Shown here: one piece after another, positions 24,436 through 34,214 of the stretch
Position numbering within the stretch: the stretch's first letter is position 1
Layout of the letters: each line of letters starts with the position of its first letter
NCBI GenBank assembly: GCA_031553935.1
Contig: JAVBKS010000013.1
Location: 1 to 64,000, forward strand
DNA length: 64,000 nucleotides
From: JAISDD01 sp031553935
Lineage (GTDB): Bacteria; Bacillota; Syntrophomonadia; Syntrophomonadales; Syntrophomonadaceae
Direction: 5' to 3'
Program-made: the position numbers and the translations under genes
The notes under the pieces: generated by a model
Database searches by the model: none
What the model was told of the DNA's origin: nothing
Seen by the model: only the letters and a program-made list of their open reading frames with translations

Positions 24436-26106
24436 TTAGCGTTTGTGGTGCCATATATTAACATTTGAAAGATCCTTTTTCTTTTTGTGACTTATAGCTC
24501 TGCGTAAATAAGTTAATAAGAATAATAAACTAATACCAAAACCAATTTTTGCATATAGTTCAAACTCATGTATCAATAAGAAAACGGAAAGTGTTATTGA
24601 TATTCCGAATCCCATTATTGAGCTTAGCATCATCAGGGCTCTGGTATTAGAATCAATTCTACTTTCTAGATCTTTAAAGTTAATATTGAGCAATAAATCG
24701 TTGCGATCGGCTTTATTTAAAACTCTTTCTAATAAAGTAGGCAATTCTATTAAAGAATTACCGATTAATAATGATTTATCTTTTATTAGTTTACGAATAC
24801 TCGATTTTTTTGGTGCTATTTGTTCTATGAATGGTTTTGCTTCATCGATAAAGCTTATATCTGGGTGGAGCTTTATGCAGATACCGTACAATGTCCCCAA
24901 AGCACGACCCAAAAAAGTAAAGTTAGCTGGAATCTGAAAAGGATTTTCGTACAGCAGTTTTTCTAAGTCTTTTAACAGCAAATCAGTATCAATTTGGGAT
25001 ATGTTCTCAACCCTGCCGATCATTTGTTCAAGAAAAATGCTTACCGCTCTGATTAATAATCTTTCATCAACTGAATTTCTTAAGAAGCCAATGACTTTTA
25101 GATAATAAACTACTTTTTCGAAATCCCGCCCTACCAAGGCAATAACCATCGCCACCAGATCATCCCTAATTTGGGGGCTGATGCTTCCAACCATGCCGAA
25201 ATCAACCATTATTATACAGCCGCTTTGATCCACAAAAATATTGCCCGGGTGAGGATCAGCATGGAAGAATCCATCAATTAATACTTGCTTGATATATATC
25301 TTCAGAAGTTCCTGGGCTATTAATCTTGGGCTAAGGTTCGCCTTAACAATTGCATCGATGTCATTAATCTTGTAACCCTCCAGGAACTCCATCGCCAAAA
25401 GCTTTTTACTGCAATAATCCCAGTAAATTTCCGGCACCCGAATTCTAGGATTGTCTTGGCTATTGGCTTTAATCTTTTCAGCATTATGACCCTCTTGGAT
25501 ATAATTCAGTTCTTGTCTCACAGTAACTGAGAACTCTTGAAAAATAGCATCCAAGTCAATATACTTTTCCCAGTCAGTATACCTTTGTAATAGTCTAATA
25601 ACCCTTTTTATCGTTCTTAGATCAATAGTTATTAACGCATCTATCCCCGGGCGCTGGACCTTCAAGGCAGCTTTCTTGCCGTTTTTCAAAACTACCTGAT
25701 GAACTTGTCCTAATGATGCCGATGCAATTGGGTTCTCATCAATATAAAGGAAAACATCCTCAAGTGGCTTATTAAGCTCACTTTCAGCTAACACTCGCAG
25801 TTCATTGAAGGGAACTGCTTTAACTTCATCTTGAAGAAGGGTTAATTCTTCAATAGTCGCATTGGGCAAGACATCAACACGGGTGCTAAAAAATTGCCCG
25901 AGCTTTATAAGTAGTCCGCCTAGTTTTATCGCTGTCTCGCGAAATTGAATGGCTTTAGTAACATAAAGTTCTTTTTTCTTATTTTCGATCCAATTCCTTT
26001 TATGAAACCATGCGCGATATTTTAAGGAATAAAACGACCAAAAAATTGAAAAGAAGAGTTTTAAAACTAAGAAAGCGCGAATAAAACCTCTATCACTAAA
26101 TTTCAT
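24436..26106 (-). CDS. ABC1/AarF (UbiB-family) atypical kinase
   Basis: 556 residues from ATG 26106 (GGTGG upstream). The ABC1 signature is complete: KLGQFFSTRVDVLP (KxGQ motif), ASLGQVHQVVLKNGKKAALKV with the Ala-rich loop and Lys, HADPHPGNIF and VDFGMVG. The C-terminus has two membrane helices (about residues 493–535). UbiB relatives support quinone synthesis or lipid homeostasis at the membrane with an ATPase-like activity. Neighbouring pssA/psd genes fit a lipid role, but that is only association. Confidence 0.92.
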   Translation of the reverse strand: MKFSDRGFIRAFLVLKLFFSIFWSFYSLKYRAWFHKRNWIENKKKELYVTKAIQFRETAIKLGGLLIKLGQFFSTRVDVLPNATIEELTLLQDEVKAVPFNELRVLAESELNKPLEDVFLYIDENPIASASLGQVHQVVLKNGKKAALKVQRPGIDALITIDLRTIKRVIRLLQRYTDWEKYIDLDAIFQEFSVTVRQELNYIQEGHNAEKIKANSQDNPRIRVPEIYWDYCSKKLLAMEFLEGYKINDIDAIVKANLSPRLIAQELLKIYIKQVLIDGFFHADPHPGNIFVDQSGCIIMVDFGMVGSISPQIRDDLVAMVIALVGRDFEKVVYYLKVIGFLRNSVDERLLIRAVSIFLEQMIGRVENISQIDTDLLLKDLEKLLYENPFQIPANFTFLGRALGTLYGICIKLHPDISFIDEAKPFIEQIAPKKSSIRKLIKDKSLLIGNSLIELPTLLERVLNKADRNDLLLNINFKDLESRIDSNTRALMMLSSIMGFGISITLSVFLLIHEFELYAKIGFGISLLFLLTYLRRAISHKKKKDLSNVNIWHHKR

Positions 26107-26239
26107 AATAACCACCAAATACAAATATTTACTTAATCACAATAGCATCACCTTAAGAAGAATGCAACTATTTAGCACAGCGTGAAGTTTTTTCGTTTCA
26201 GCTTATCATCTAAACATTCAAGAAGTCAGAAATAAAAAG

Positions 26240-26267
26240 TGCTCCTGTTATGTAACAAGCAGGAGCA
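26240..26267. terminator. Bidirectional intrinsic terminator
   Basis: TGCTCCTG (26240–26247) pairs with CAGGAGCA (26260–26267). TTTTATTTT follows on the plus strand, and the minus strand has CTTTTTATTT after the stem. It should end the psd-pssA transcript. Confidence 0.8.
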
Positions 26268-26314
26268 TTTTATTTTAGTTTGGGATTAGTCTATTAGTCA
26301 GCGCTTTATCCCTG

Positions 26315-26830
26315 TTAAATCTTTCGAATTTTCAGATTGCTGATCATTAATAATGACAGCGAAAAAACTATGATTATTATTATGGTTGGGTTTAATAGTT
26401 TACTTAATAATGACAAAACAGCAACGGTTAATCCGGCAAAAGTAATAGGAATACCCAAAAAGTACTCGTGAATATTGATCACATTAAATCGAGCTAATCT
26501 AAGAGCTCCGCAGACAACATACAGCAGTATTACCAGAATCCCCAATAAGCGAAAGTTTGATTGCAATACTTGCGCGAAAATGAGAATTGCTGGTGAAACC
26601 CCAAAAGAGACCAGATCGCATAATGAATCTAGTTCTTTGCCAAGATCAGAAGAGGAATCAAATCGTCTGGCAATTCTGCCATCTAAGGCATCCATTATCA
26701 CAGCCAGTATTATCAGAGCAGCAGCCATTTGATAGTCATGAACGAATGTATAAATGATGGCTAAAGTTCCACAAATGATGTTTAGAATTGTTACAACATT
26801 GGCAAATAACCTACCGATTGAATCTAGCAA
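26315..26830 (-). CDS. pssA: CDP-diacylglycerol–serine O-phosphatidyltransferase
   Basis: 171 residues with several membrane helices. The CDP-alcohol phosphotransferase motif is complete: DGRIARRFDSSSDLGKELDS followed by LCD, that is DG-x2-AR-x8-G-x3-D-x3-D. It makes phosphatidylserine in the membrane, the substrate of the Psd enzyme encoded just upstream. The start is TTG 26830, inside the end of psd (20-nt overlap), with GGAGG 11 nt upstream. Confidence 0.93.
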   Translation of the reverse strand: MLDSIGRLFANVVTILNIICGTLAIIYTFVHDYQMAAALIILAVIMDALDGRIARRFDSSSDLGKELDSLCDLVSFGVSPAILIFAQVLQSNFRLLGILVILLYVVCGALRLARFNVINIHEYFLGIPITFAGLTVAVLSLLSKLLNPTIIIIIVFSLSLLMISNLKIRKI

Positions 26831-27452
26831 TGATTGTCTGACCTCCTTTTACCTTATCACCTATTTTTACATTAATATCAACATCCAGCGGCAGATATAG
26901 TTCAGTGCAAGAACCGAATCGAATCAACCCGAACCTCTCCCCACTGGATAAAGCATCACCTTGCTTAACCCAACAAACAACCCTTCTTGCTACCAGACCA
27001 GTTATTTGGGTTATCAAAATCGGACCAAATTCAGTCAATAGACCAATGTAGTTGCGAACATTTTTTTCACTGGCATCTTTTTTGTATGCTGCCAAATATA
27101 ATCCGCCTGTTTTTTCAACGAGTTCTACTCGTCCAGCTATGGGTGTCCTATTGATATGTACATTAAAAATGTTGAGAAATATTTTTATCTGATAACATTC
27201 TGCCTTAATATATCTGTTTTCGAAAACTCTATTTATTTCAATTATTTTCCCATCTGCAGGTGATAATAATGCATCGGGAGAACTGGTTATCTTTCTATTG
27301 GGGTTCCGGAAAAAAAAAGCACAAAATAAGGCGATCACATGAAAAAACAACGCACTGATTTGATAAGAAAAAAATAACAATATACCAGCAATCACTAAAG
27401 GAGCAATAACGAATATCCATCCTTCTTTAGCAATAATGTGATTATGTTTCAT
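26811..27452 (-). CDS. psd: Phosphatidylserine decarboxylase proenzyme (short class)
   Basis: 213 residues with two N-terminal hydrophobic segments. SPADGKIIEIN and FLNIFNVHINRTPI are Psd signatures. The self-cleavage site is FGSCTELYLP: Gly-Ser is kept, so the pyruvoyl group can form from Ser. It converts phosphatidylserine to phosphatidylethanolamine. Order is psd then pssA, overlapping. Confidence 0.93.
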   Translation of the reverse strand: MKHNHIIAKEGWIFVIAPLVIAGILLFFSYQISALFFHVIALFCAFFFRNPNRKITSSPDALLSPADGKIIEINRVFENRYIKAECYQIKIFLNIFNVHINRTPIAGRVELVEKTGGLYLAAYKKDASEKNVRNYIGLLTEFGPILITQITGLVARRVVCWVKQGDALSSGERFGLIRFGSCTELYLPLDVDINVKIGDKVKGGQTIIARFNR

Positions 27453-27549
27453 GAACAGCTCCTCAAGTAATATTTTGATAATCTACTTTGCAATTGTAAC
27501 ACTTTGATAGGGCAGAAGCACTATTAAATTTAATTTTTCAGCTAAATAT

Positions 27550-27579
27550 TTGCCTATATTTACATATGAATTATATAAT
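27550..27579 (+). promoter_or_regulatory. Promoter of the response regulator/GGDEF gene
   Basis: TTGCCT (27550–27555), an 18-bp spacer and TATAAT (27574–27579), about 100 nt before the start. Confidence 0.5.
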
Positions 27580-27682
27580 GTATTAGACATTGCCATTATA
27601 ATTGACATCATATCATGCAATAGTTCAACTAATATTCTTTATCGATGGTTTTTCAATGTTGATTAATTCAAGGAGGATTGCA

Positions 27683-28651
27683 ATGATCGATCAACCACGT
27701 ATTGTTTGGGTCTCGAACTCTGATGAAATTGCATCTGTAATGGATGATTTTAATAAGGATAATGATTACTCTTTCATACACTTAAACAATTTTTACGATT
27801 TAGAAACCCAACTAAAAATGCAGACACCTGATATTATCGTGCTAGATTACGCCTCTCCCTATTCTATTCTGGACGATTTGTTTCAACAAGTAAAACTGAA
27901 TAAACATATGAACAATGTTCCTATAGTTTGTACGATTCCAGAAAATAGCACGGAAGATAGTATAAGGTGCTTAGATGCAGGAGCTACCGACTATTTAATT
28001 AAACCTTTAAACAAATGGGAGATAATGGCACGCATCAAAGTTAATATTCGCCTAAAAGAATATCAGGAACAATTGACCAAAAAACATCAGGAACTGGAAG
28101 AATACTCCGATATGCTTTTGGAATTGAACTCTAAGCTAGAAAGTATGGCACGCAAGGACGAACTGACACATCTTTGGAATCGCCGTGCCTTCAACGAGCA
28201 AATCGAAAACATACATAATTATTCGAATCGTTACTGCCACAAGTATTGTGTATTAATGGCCGATATTGATCATTTCAAGTATTATAATGACCATTACGGC
28301 CATCAGTCTGGTGATGAAATACTAAAAATTGTTGCTCAAACCCTATCAACAGCATGTAGGTCAACTGATTTCGTCGCTCGTTTCGGTGGCGAGGAATTTG
28401 TCTTAATTCTTCCTGAGACTGATATTAAATCCGGACAATTACTAGCTCACAGAATGTTAATAAAAATTCGGCGTTTGCAAATTGAGCATAAGTATAATGA
28501 TGTTGCCGATGTGCTAACAATCAGTATTGGTCTAGCAGAATTCGTACCCAATGGCAAAGATTCTGAAGAATGGAAAGATGTACTGGAAAGAGCAGATGAA
28601 GCTCTCTACGATGCAAAAAATTTCGGCCGCAATCAAGTATGTATTAAATAA
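27683..28651 (+). CDS. Response regulator with GGDEF (diguanylate cyclase) output
   Basis: 322 residues from ATG 27683, which follows AAGGAGG at a 6-nt gap; an upstream in-frame ATG lacks such a site. The receiver domain (about residues 5–125) has the phospho-acceptor Asp in DIIVLDYASPY and the conserved Lys in YLIKPL. A short coiled coil follows, then the GGDEF domain (160–320) with the active site FGGEEF and the inhibitory I-site RSTD five residues before it. It probably makes cyclic-di-GMP with product inhibition. No histidine kinase is adjacent. Confidence 0.93.
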   Translation: MIDQPRIVWVSNSDEIASVMDDFNKDNDYSFIHLNNFYDLETQLKMQTPDIIVLDYASPYSILDDLFQQVKLNKHMNNVPIVCTIPENSTEDSIRCLDAGATDYLIKPLNKWEIMARIKVNIRLKEYQEQLTKKHQELEEYSDMLLELNSKLESMARKDELTHLWNRRAFNEQIENIHNYSNRYCHKYCVLMADIDHFKYYNDHYGHQSGDEILKIVAQTLSTACRSTDFVARFGGEEFVLILPETDIKSGQLLAHRMLIKIRRLQIEHKYNDVADVLTISIGLAEFVPNGKDSEEWKDVLERADEALYDAKNFGRNQVCIK

Positions 28652-28663
28652 ATAATGTTATTT

Positions 28664-30391
28664 CTAAAATACGATTACTTTATCAGCTCTCTGACTAGCT
28701 GGCTGCGAATATACAAATAAGATCGGCGTGAGAGCTGATTCCTTTTGCTTACAGCCCGGATAGTAAGAAAAATATTCCAAGTGAAGTCTTCTCCTTAATT
28801 CATGTTTACTGAGCTCCTCTAACTCCGCTAGATTATTAGAACGAAAGCTGCTGTCTTTTATACAATCAAATAATAATAAATGGGCATCCTGTTCATTATG
28901 TCTATCTATTCCATCAGGAACAAGCCGTGATCTGTGCATCACCAAGTAATCATACTTTAGAAGTTCATTGCATGCTTCACAGTGAAGGGATGAATTAGCC
29001 GATACAAAGTTTTTCAATATGGTATACAATTGCTTTGATTGTTGCTGCTTATTTATATAGCCTTGCTCAAGCCAGTACATAGTTAATTGTTCAAAAAAGC
29101 TAAAAGGATCATTATTATAAACATTAGCAATCAAGTATTGAATAGTATTATCCATAAGATGAGAATTGTAGTAATTATCGAGAATAGTTTCCATGTACTG
29201 CAAACTTATTATTTCGTCAGCAGACAGATAGGCATTAGCCAGAATCTGGTATGGCGGCGAATCTTCCCATAAGAACCCGTGGTCGCGGTGTTCTTCCCTA
29301 ATTATTGATCCCGGTAAAAGTTTAAGAAATCCAAGCTGAACCACCTGAGGCAACAAAAGCAAAGTGTCGTTGAAAGAGTTCTTGATTGATGAATAGTCTT
29401 CAAAGGGCAAACCAACGATTAAATCCAAATGGATATGTATCTTGGTATTTTTGCGCAGAAACTCGATATTATCTCTTAATTTGTTCCAATTGCATTTGCG
29501 GTTAATTGCGCTTAGGGAGACGGGATTAGTAGACTGTATACCGATTTCGAAATTAAACCTGTGCCCCGGAACCGTTTTTAAAAACTCCAAAAAACCCGAG
29601 CTTAAGTACTCAGCTGCAATCTCGAAATGGAATATTGTATCGACATCTTGCTCAAGCAGGAAACGCATTATTTCGAGGGCGCGATTTTCATTGCTGTTAA
29701 AAGTTCGGTCAACAAATTTTACCGCCTGGGGATTAGTGGCTGCTATTTGTTCCAACCTAGTTTTCACTCTGTCCAAGCTAAAATAGCGAACTCCTTTACT
29801 GGTTGCTGACAAACAGTAAGTGCAATTATACGGGCACCCGCGGGAAGTCTCGAAATAGATAATCCGATTTCTATAGTAATCCAGATCGTTTCTATATGGA
29901 TCAGGCAACGAATCTAATTCAAGTACACTGCCTGCCAAAGTATTAATAATCTCACCATTATTGCCTCTGAAAACAATCCCAGGAATTTTTGACCAAGATT
30001 GCCTATCATCCCAGGATTTGATTAATTCCGGTAATATTAACTCGCCTTCCCCTTTTACGATCAGTTCAATATAATCATGTTTTGCCAATAAATTAACCGC
30101 ATCATTACTCGCTTCCGGCCCCCCCATTATGATTCCGCAATGAGGCAATAATTTATGAAGATCAGCTGCCAGCTTAATTATTTGACTAATATTCCAAATA
30201 TAGCAGGAAAAGCATATGATATCAGGTTTTAATCTGTATAACTCTGAGCGAATATTTGCTTGGTTGTCGTTTATGGCGTATTCTTTGACAATATGATTGA
30301 TTTCGGCTTTTGAGCATGATGCTGACAGGTAAGCCAGGGCTAGCGATGAATGCGAGAACCTGGCATTTAATGTAGTTAGCACAATTTTCAC
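28664..30391 (-). CDS. B12-binding-domain radical SAM protein (DUF4080 type)
   Basis: 575 residues. The N-terminal Rossmann-type B12-binding domain starts KIVLTTLNARFSHSSLALAY, with IIMGGPEAS; the radical SAM cluster motif is SRGCPYNCTYCLSATSKG (CxxxCxxC). The C-terminal half (from about residue 370) matches the DUF4080 tail. Product unknown. The start is GTG 30391. It converges on the GGDEF gene (12 nt apart) and follows murB by 23 nt. Confidence 0.9.
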   Translation of the reverse strand: MKIVLTTLNARFSHSSLALAYLSASCSKAEINHIVKEYAINDNQANIRSELYRLKPDIICFSCYIWNISQIIKLAADLHKLLPHCGIIMGGPEASNDAVNLLAKHDYIELIVKGEGELILPELIKSWDDRQSWSKIPGIVFRGNNGEIINTLAGSVLELDSLPDPYRNDLDYYRNRIIYFETSRGCPYNCTYCLSATSKGVRYFSLDRVKTRLEQIAATNPQAVKFVDRTFNSNENRALEIMRFLLEQDVDTIFHFEIAAEYLSSGFLEFLKTVPGHRFNFEIGIQSTNPVSLSAINRKCNWNKLRDNIEFLRKNTKIHIHLDLIVGLPFEDYSSIKNSFNDTLLLLPQVVQLGFLKLLPGSIIREEHRDHGFLWEDSPPYQILANAYLSADEIISLQYMETILDNYYNSHLMDNTIQYLIANVYNNDPFSFFEQLTMYWLEQGYINKQQQSKQLYTILKNFVSANSSLHCEACNELLKYDYLVMHRSRLVPDGIDRHNEQDAHLLLFDCIKDSSFRSNNLAELEELSKHELRRRLHLEYFSYYPGCKQKESALTPILFVYSQPASQRADKVIVF

Positions 30392-30414
30392 AGTTTTTCA
30401 CTCTTCCGTTCAAC

Positions 30415-31314
30415 TTAGGGCTCACCAACTATTCTTACCTCAGGTTCCAGTAATACTCCATATTTAGAAAAGGCACGATCTTTAATGTGGTTTATTAGAT
30501 CAATAACATTTTGAGCAGTCGCATTACCTTTGTTAATTATGAATCCGGCATGTTTAGTTGACACTTGGGCTCCGCCGATCGCATAGCCTTTCAGACCCAT
30601 TTCTTCAATCATAGGTCCGACATAATAACCTGGAGGTCTTCTAAATGTGCTTCCGGCACTAGGATACTCTAATGGCTGTTTGCCTTTTCTTTCATTGGAC
30701 AACTTATCCATCTTAGCATAAATATCTTTAGAATCAGCATATTCTAAGTTCATTTTTGCCGTTAACACAATCTCGCTGCTGTTTATAAAACGGCTATGGC
30801 GGTAGGAAAAGTCAAGTTCACCCGCTTTATAGGTTTTAATACCTCCGTTTTGATTAAGGGCCACTACCTCGAAAACAATGTCTTTCATTTCGCCATCGTA
30901 AGCCCCGGCGTTCATAAAAACCGCTCCCCCGACGCTTCCTGGAATACCGTGAGCAAATTCCATTCCAGACAAAGAATTATTTGCAGCCACCTCGGCACAA
31001 TTGGCCAGGCTTGCCCCAGCTTGAGCTTCTATGGTATTTCCGCTGACAACAATACTACTTAGCTTAGAGCCCAATTTAATGCAAATCCCTCTTATCCCTT
31101 TATCCCTTACTAATAAATTACTGCCACTTCCAAAAACAAATACTGAAATATTTCTTTTATTGACATAATCAATTACTTTTTCGATGTCGGCGACTGATTC
31201 TGGAAATACTAGACAATCAGCTGGTCCGCCAATATTAAAATGAGTATGGTTTTTTAAAGGCTCATTTTCCATAACTATGGTTGGGTACATACTTTTTATA
31301 AAATCGGTATACAT
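30415..31314 (-). CDS. murB: UDP-N-acetylenolpyruvoylglucosamine reductase
   Basis: 299 residues from ATG 31314 (GGTGG upstream). Short type I/II MurB: NHTHFNIGGPADC, FGSGSNLLVRDKGIRG, GIPGSVGGAVFMNAGAY, YRHSRF, SAGSTFRRPPGYYVG with the catalytic Ser, and the C-terminal LEPEVRIVG with Glu. It makes UDP-MurNAc for peptidoglycan synthesis, using NADPH and FAD. Confidence 0.97.
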   Translation of the reverse strand: MYTDFIKSMYPTIVMENEPLKNHTHFNIGGPADCLVFPESVADIEKVIDYVNKRNISVFVFGSGSNLLVRDKGIRGICIKLGSKLSSIVVSGNTIEAQAGASLANCAEVAANNSLSGMEFAHGIPGSVGGAVFMNAGAYDGEMKDIVFEVVALNQNGGIKTYKAGELDFSYRHSRFINSSEIVLTAKMNLEYADSKDIYAKMDKLSNERKGKQPLEYPSAGSTFRRPPGYYVGPMIEEMGLKGYAIGGAQVSTKHAGFIINKGNATAQNVIDLINHIKDRAFSKYGVLLEPEVRIVGEP

Positions 31315-31346
31315 TAACAAACCACCACTTTTTTGTTTTATAATGA

Positions 31347-32612
31347 TTATTCATTTCCTGCCAGTTTAACACCACATTTGGGAGCTTCGGGCATAACTAT
31401 GATTTCCGGCTCCTGTTCAACACTTTCTAAAGCCAAGCGCAGTGCCCTGCCCACATCATTTTCTCCAATTAAATGAAGTTTCTCTATTTTATTTCTGTCT
31501 AACTTGCTGACTAAGATTACTCTGCATTGGCTTACAACTCTGCTTATTGCAAAGGCTTTATGTCCGCCCAATTGAAATGAATGGTAAAATCTATCTCTAA
31601 TGTCCTCGAGGGACTTAGACTCCAGAACCCATTTTTCGAAAACCTCTTCCCCGAATCCTTCCGTGCACTCAGCAACTAAAATAATAGTTCCATTTTCTTT
31701 GACTGCAAGAGCTGCAGAATCTAGCGCCTTCTGTGCTTGATAGAGATTGATGTCTTTCGGGAAACCACCTGCAGATGCGATCACAATATCAGCTTTATGT
31801 GGGATTGTAACAACATTGGTTGATTCACAGTATTTTACTGCTTCTAGCCAAGCAGAAACAATATTTCCGCTGACAGCAAAGGCGATTTTTTCTTTAGATG
31901 CCATAACTATATTAACGATAAAGTCGACTCCAACTTTTTCAGCGGCTTCTTGCATCAGAAAACCAACCGGATTATCAGTATAGTTTCCCAAAAATGCTTG
32001 GGGATGATCCATCATTTTATGGTTTGCCTCTATTAGTCGCCTAGAAGCGATGCCAGGTAGAATCGACTTGCGACCCCCAGAATAACCGGCAAAATAGTGC
32101 AGTTCAACTAAACCAGTAGTAATTACGAAATCAGCTTGGGCTACCGTTTCATTTATTTCTAGCGCCATTCCATTAGCAAGCGTTCCGATGGTTGCCAACT
32201 TGTCGTCGCAATCATGATTGATTACTCGGTAGTTATCGACAATATAATCACCATAGATTTTGCGGTTTTCTTCTTCTGTGTGTGGACGATGAATTCCAAG
32301 TGCGATTACAATAGTTATTTTGTGTTTACTGATGCCACTTTCATGAAGTTCTTTTAATAATGGAGGCAAAATATAGTTGTAAGGGGTTGGCCGAGTAATA
32401 TCGTTTACGATTATTACAACCGAATTTGGCTTTTTGGCTTTTAACAGTTCACCTAAAGTAGGAGAATCAATCGGCTGTGAGAAAGCATCAGCTATTATTT
32501 GCTCGTTTGCTTTCAAGACCGGCGGAGGGTTAGTAGTAATAATTGAAATCTTTTCTAAACCATTCAAATCTACTTCTAGGTGTCCTTTGCCGCTGGCTAA
32601 GTCTATTCTCAT
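31347..32612 (-). CDS. larA: Nickel-pincer lactate racemase LarA
   Basis: 421 residues. VNDITRPTP and HRPHTEEE give the N-terminal signature; YSGGRKSILPG carries the Lys that covalently holds the pyridinium nickel-pincer cofactor, and EANHKMMDHP the catalytic His region. It interconverts D- and L-lactate. Some homologues racemise other 2-hydroxy acids, so lactate is the best but not the only reading. Divergent glcDF genes and the maturation genes larB and larE in this window support the assignment. Confidence 0.9.
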   Translation of the reverse strand: MRIDLASGKGHLEVDLNGLEKISIITTNPPPVLKANEQIIADAFSQPIDSPTLGELLKAKKPNSVVIIVNDITRPTPYNYILPPLLKELHESGISKHKITIVIALGIHRPHTEEENRKIYGDYIVDNYRVINHDCDDKLATIGTLANGMALEINETVAQADFVITTGLVELHYFAGYSGGRKSILPGIASRRLIEANHKMMDHPQAFLGNYTDNPVGFLMQEAAEKVGVDFIVNIVMASKEKIAFAVSGNIVSAWLEAVKYCESTNVVTIPHKADIVIASAGGFPKDINLYQAQKALDSAALAVKENGTIILVAECTEGFGEEVFEKWVLESKSLEDIRDRFYHSFQLGGHKAFAISRVVSQCRVILVSKLDRNKIEKLHLIGENDVGRALRLALESVEQEPEIIVMPEAPKCGVKLAGNE

Positions 32613-32791
32613 GATTATTCCCTCGATGATGTATTTTTAGTTAATGAAAACATTATACATTATTTTCTCCGCAGATCAGATATTATCTATGGTATAATTC
32701 ACTTTATTATAGATCTACAAATGTCTATTATATATTCCCACAGATTGGAATTTTTATTAGATGAGCAAAATTAAACTGGAGGATAGAGCCT

Positions 32792-34192
32792 ATGGAAAAA
32801 AATCAACTAAAAAATGAATTGACGAAATTGTTAGGCTCAGACAAAGTGATAACTGCTGATTTGGACCTAATGTATTATTCGTATGACAGTTCTTTTTTGA
32901 CAAAAATTAGCCCTAGTAACCCTAATGCCGTGGTGATGCCAACTTCAACTGAAGAAGTCCAAAAAATAATGCATTTTGCTTATGAAAACAGTATAAACAT
33001 TGTGCCTCGCGGAGCCGGTACCGGTGAGACCGGCGGCTGCATTGCAACTGAGGGAGGAATCGTAATCGACCTTTCCAGTTGGGATGAAATCTGCGAAGTT
33101 GATGTTCCTAATATGCAAGTTATTGTCAGACCGGGGGTTATACATGCTGAACTAAATAAAGAATTAAGTAAGTATAATCTTTTTTTTCCACCGGATCCCG
33201 GGAGTAGCCTTATGTGCACAATTGGCGGCATGGTAGCAAATAATGCCAGCGGATTAAGAGCTGTAAAATACGGGTGTACGGAGCAATATATACTGGGGCT
33301 GGAAGTCGTGCTGCCGAATGGAGAAGTAATTGTTACCGGAGGCAAAAATGCGAAATGCATCAAAAATGTGTCTGGTTTAAATATTAACAAATTAATGGTT
33401 GGATCCGAGGGGGTCTTGGGAATCGTTACCAAGATTCGCATTAGATGCTGGCCAAAGCCAAAAGCACGTGGGATTGCGATGGCTGTTTTTGATGAATTAG
33501 ACCAAGCTCCGGCTGCTGTTCTTGATGTTTATCAAGCCGGGGTCTTGCCATCTGGAATCGAAATTTTGGATAGTTCGGCAATTAGTGCCGTAAATCAGTT
33601 TAAACCGGAAATTAATCTACCAAATGCGGAAGCGATTCTCCTGTTCGAGGTCGATGGCAATCCGCCCAGTGTAGAATATGAAGGCCAAGTAATTAAGGAT
33701 GTCGTCGGCAAACGAGCAATATCAATAGAGTGGGCAACCGACACCAAGAGAATGAATGAACTTTGGGAAGGACGAAGCATTACCGCAACTGCAGCTGCTA
33801 GGGTAAGAGCTGATGGGACTAGAGTATTCGCTGGTGAAGACATTTCAGTGCCTTTGGACAAAGTTGCTCATGCCTTAAGATCGATTCGTAACTTAGGCGA
33901 CAAATATGGAATCAAAGTAGTTAATTATGGCCATATTGGTGATGGTAATGTACACACAGCTCCCATAATCAATCCTGAAATACCTGAAGAGGTCGAAAGA
34001 GTTAATCAACTGATTCACGAAATACATCTATTAGCTATCGAAATTCAGGGATCTACAACTGGTGAACATGGTGTTGGGGCTGTTCGCAGACAATATGCTG
34101 AATTAGAGCATGGCCTGGCAACCAAATATATGAATGGAATCAAATCGATATTTGATGATAAAGGTTTAATGAACCCTGGAAAACTCTTTTGA
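32792..34192 (+). CDS. glcD: FAD-linked glycolate/D-lactate oxidase subunit GlcD
   Basis: 466 residues. FAD-binding (PCMH/VAO-type) motifs PRGAGTGETGG, PGVIHAELNKEL and FPPDPGS, GGMVANNASG and GSEGVLGIVTK; the C-terminal half holds YGHIGDGNVHTAP and TGEHGVGAVRRQY. It oxidises D-lactate or glycolate and passes electrons to the adjacent Fe-S subunit. Start ATG follows GGAGG. Divergent from larA, consistent with lactate use. Confidence 0.92.
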   Translation: MEKNQLKNELTKLLGSDKVITADLDLMYYSYDSSFLTKISPSNPNAVVMPTSTEEVQKIMHFAYENSINIVPRGAGTGETGGCIATEGGIVIDLSSWDEICEVDVPNMQVIVRPGVIHAELNKELSKYNLFFPPDPGSSLMCTIGGMVANNASGLRAVKYGCTEQYILGLEVVLPNGEVIVTGGKNAKCIKNVSGLNINKLMVGSEGVLGIVTKIRIRCWPKPKARGIAMAVFDELDQAPAAVLDVYQAGVLPSGIEILDSSAISAVNQFKPEINLPNAEAILLFEVDGNPPSVEYEGQVIKDVVGKRAISIEWATDTKRMNELWEGRSITATAAARVRADGTRVFAGEDISVPLDKVAHALRSIRNLGDKYGIKVVNYGHIGDGNVHTAPIINPEIPEEVERVNQLIHEIHLLAIEIQGSTTGEHGVGAVRRQYAELEHGLATKYMNGIKSIFDDKGLMNPGKLF

Positions 34193-34214
34193 TTTCCTGA
34201 AAGGAAGGGTTAAA

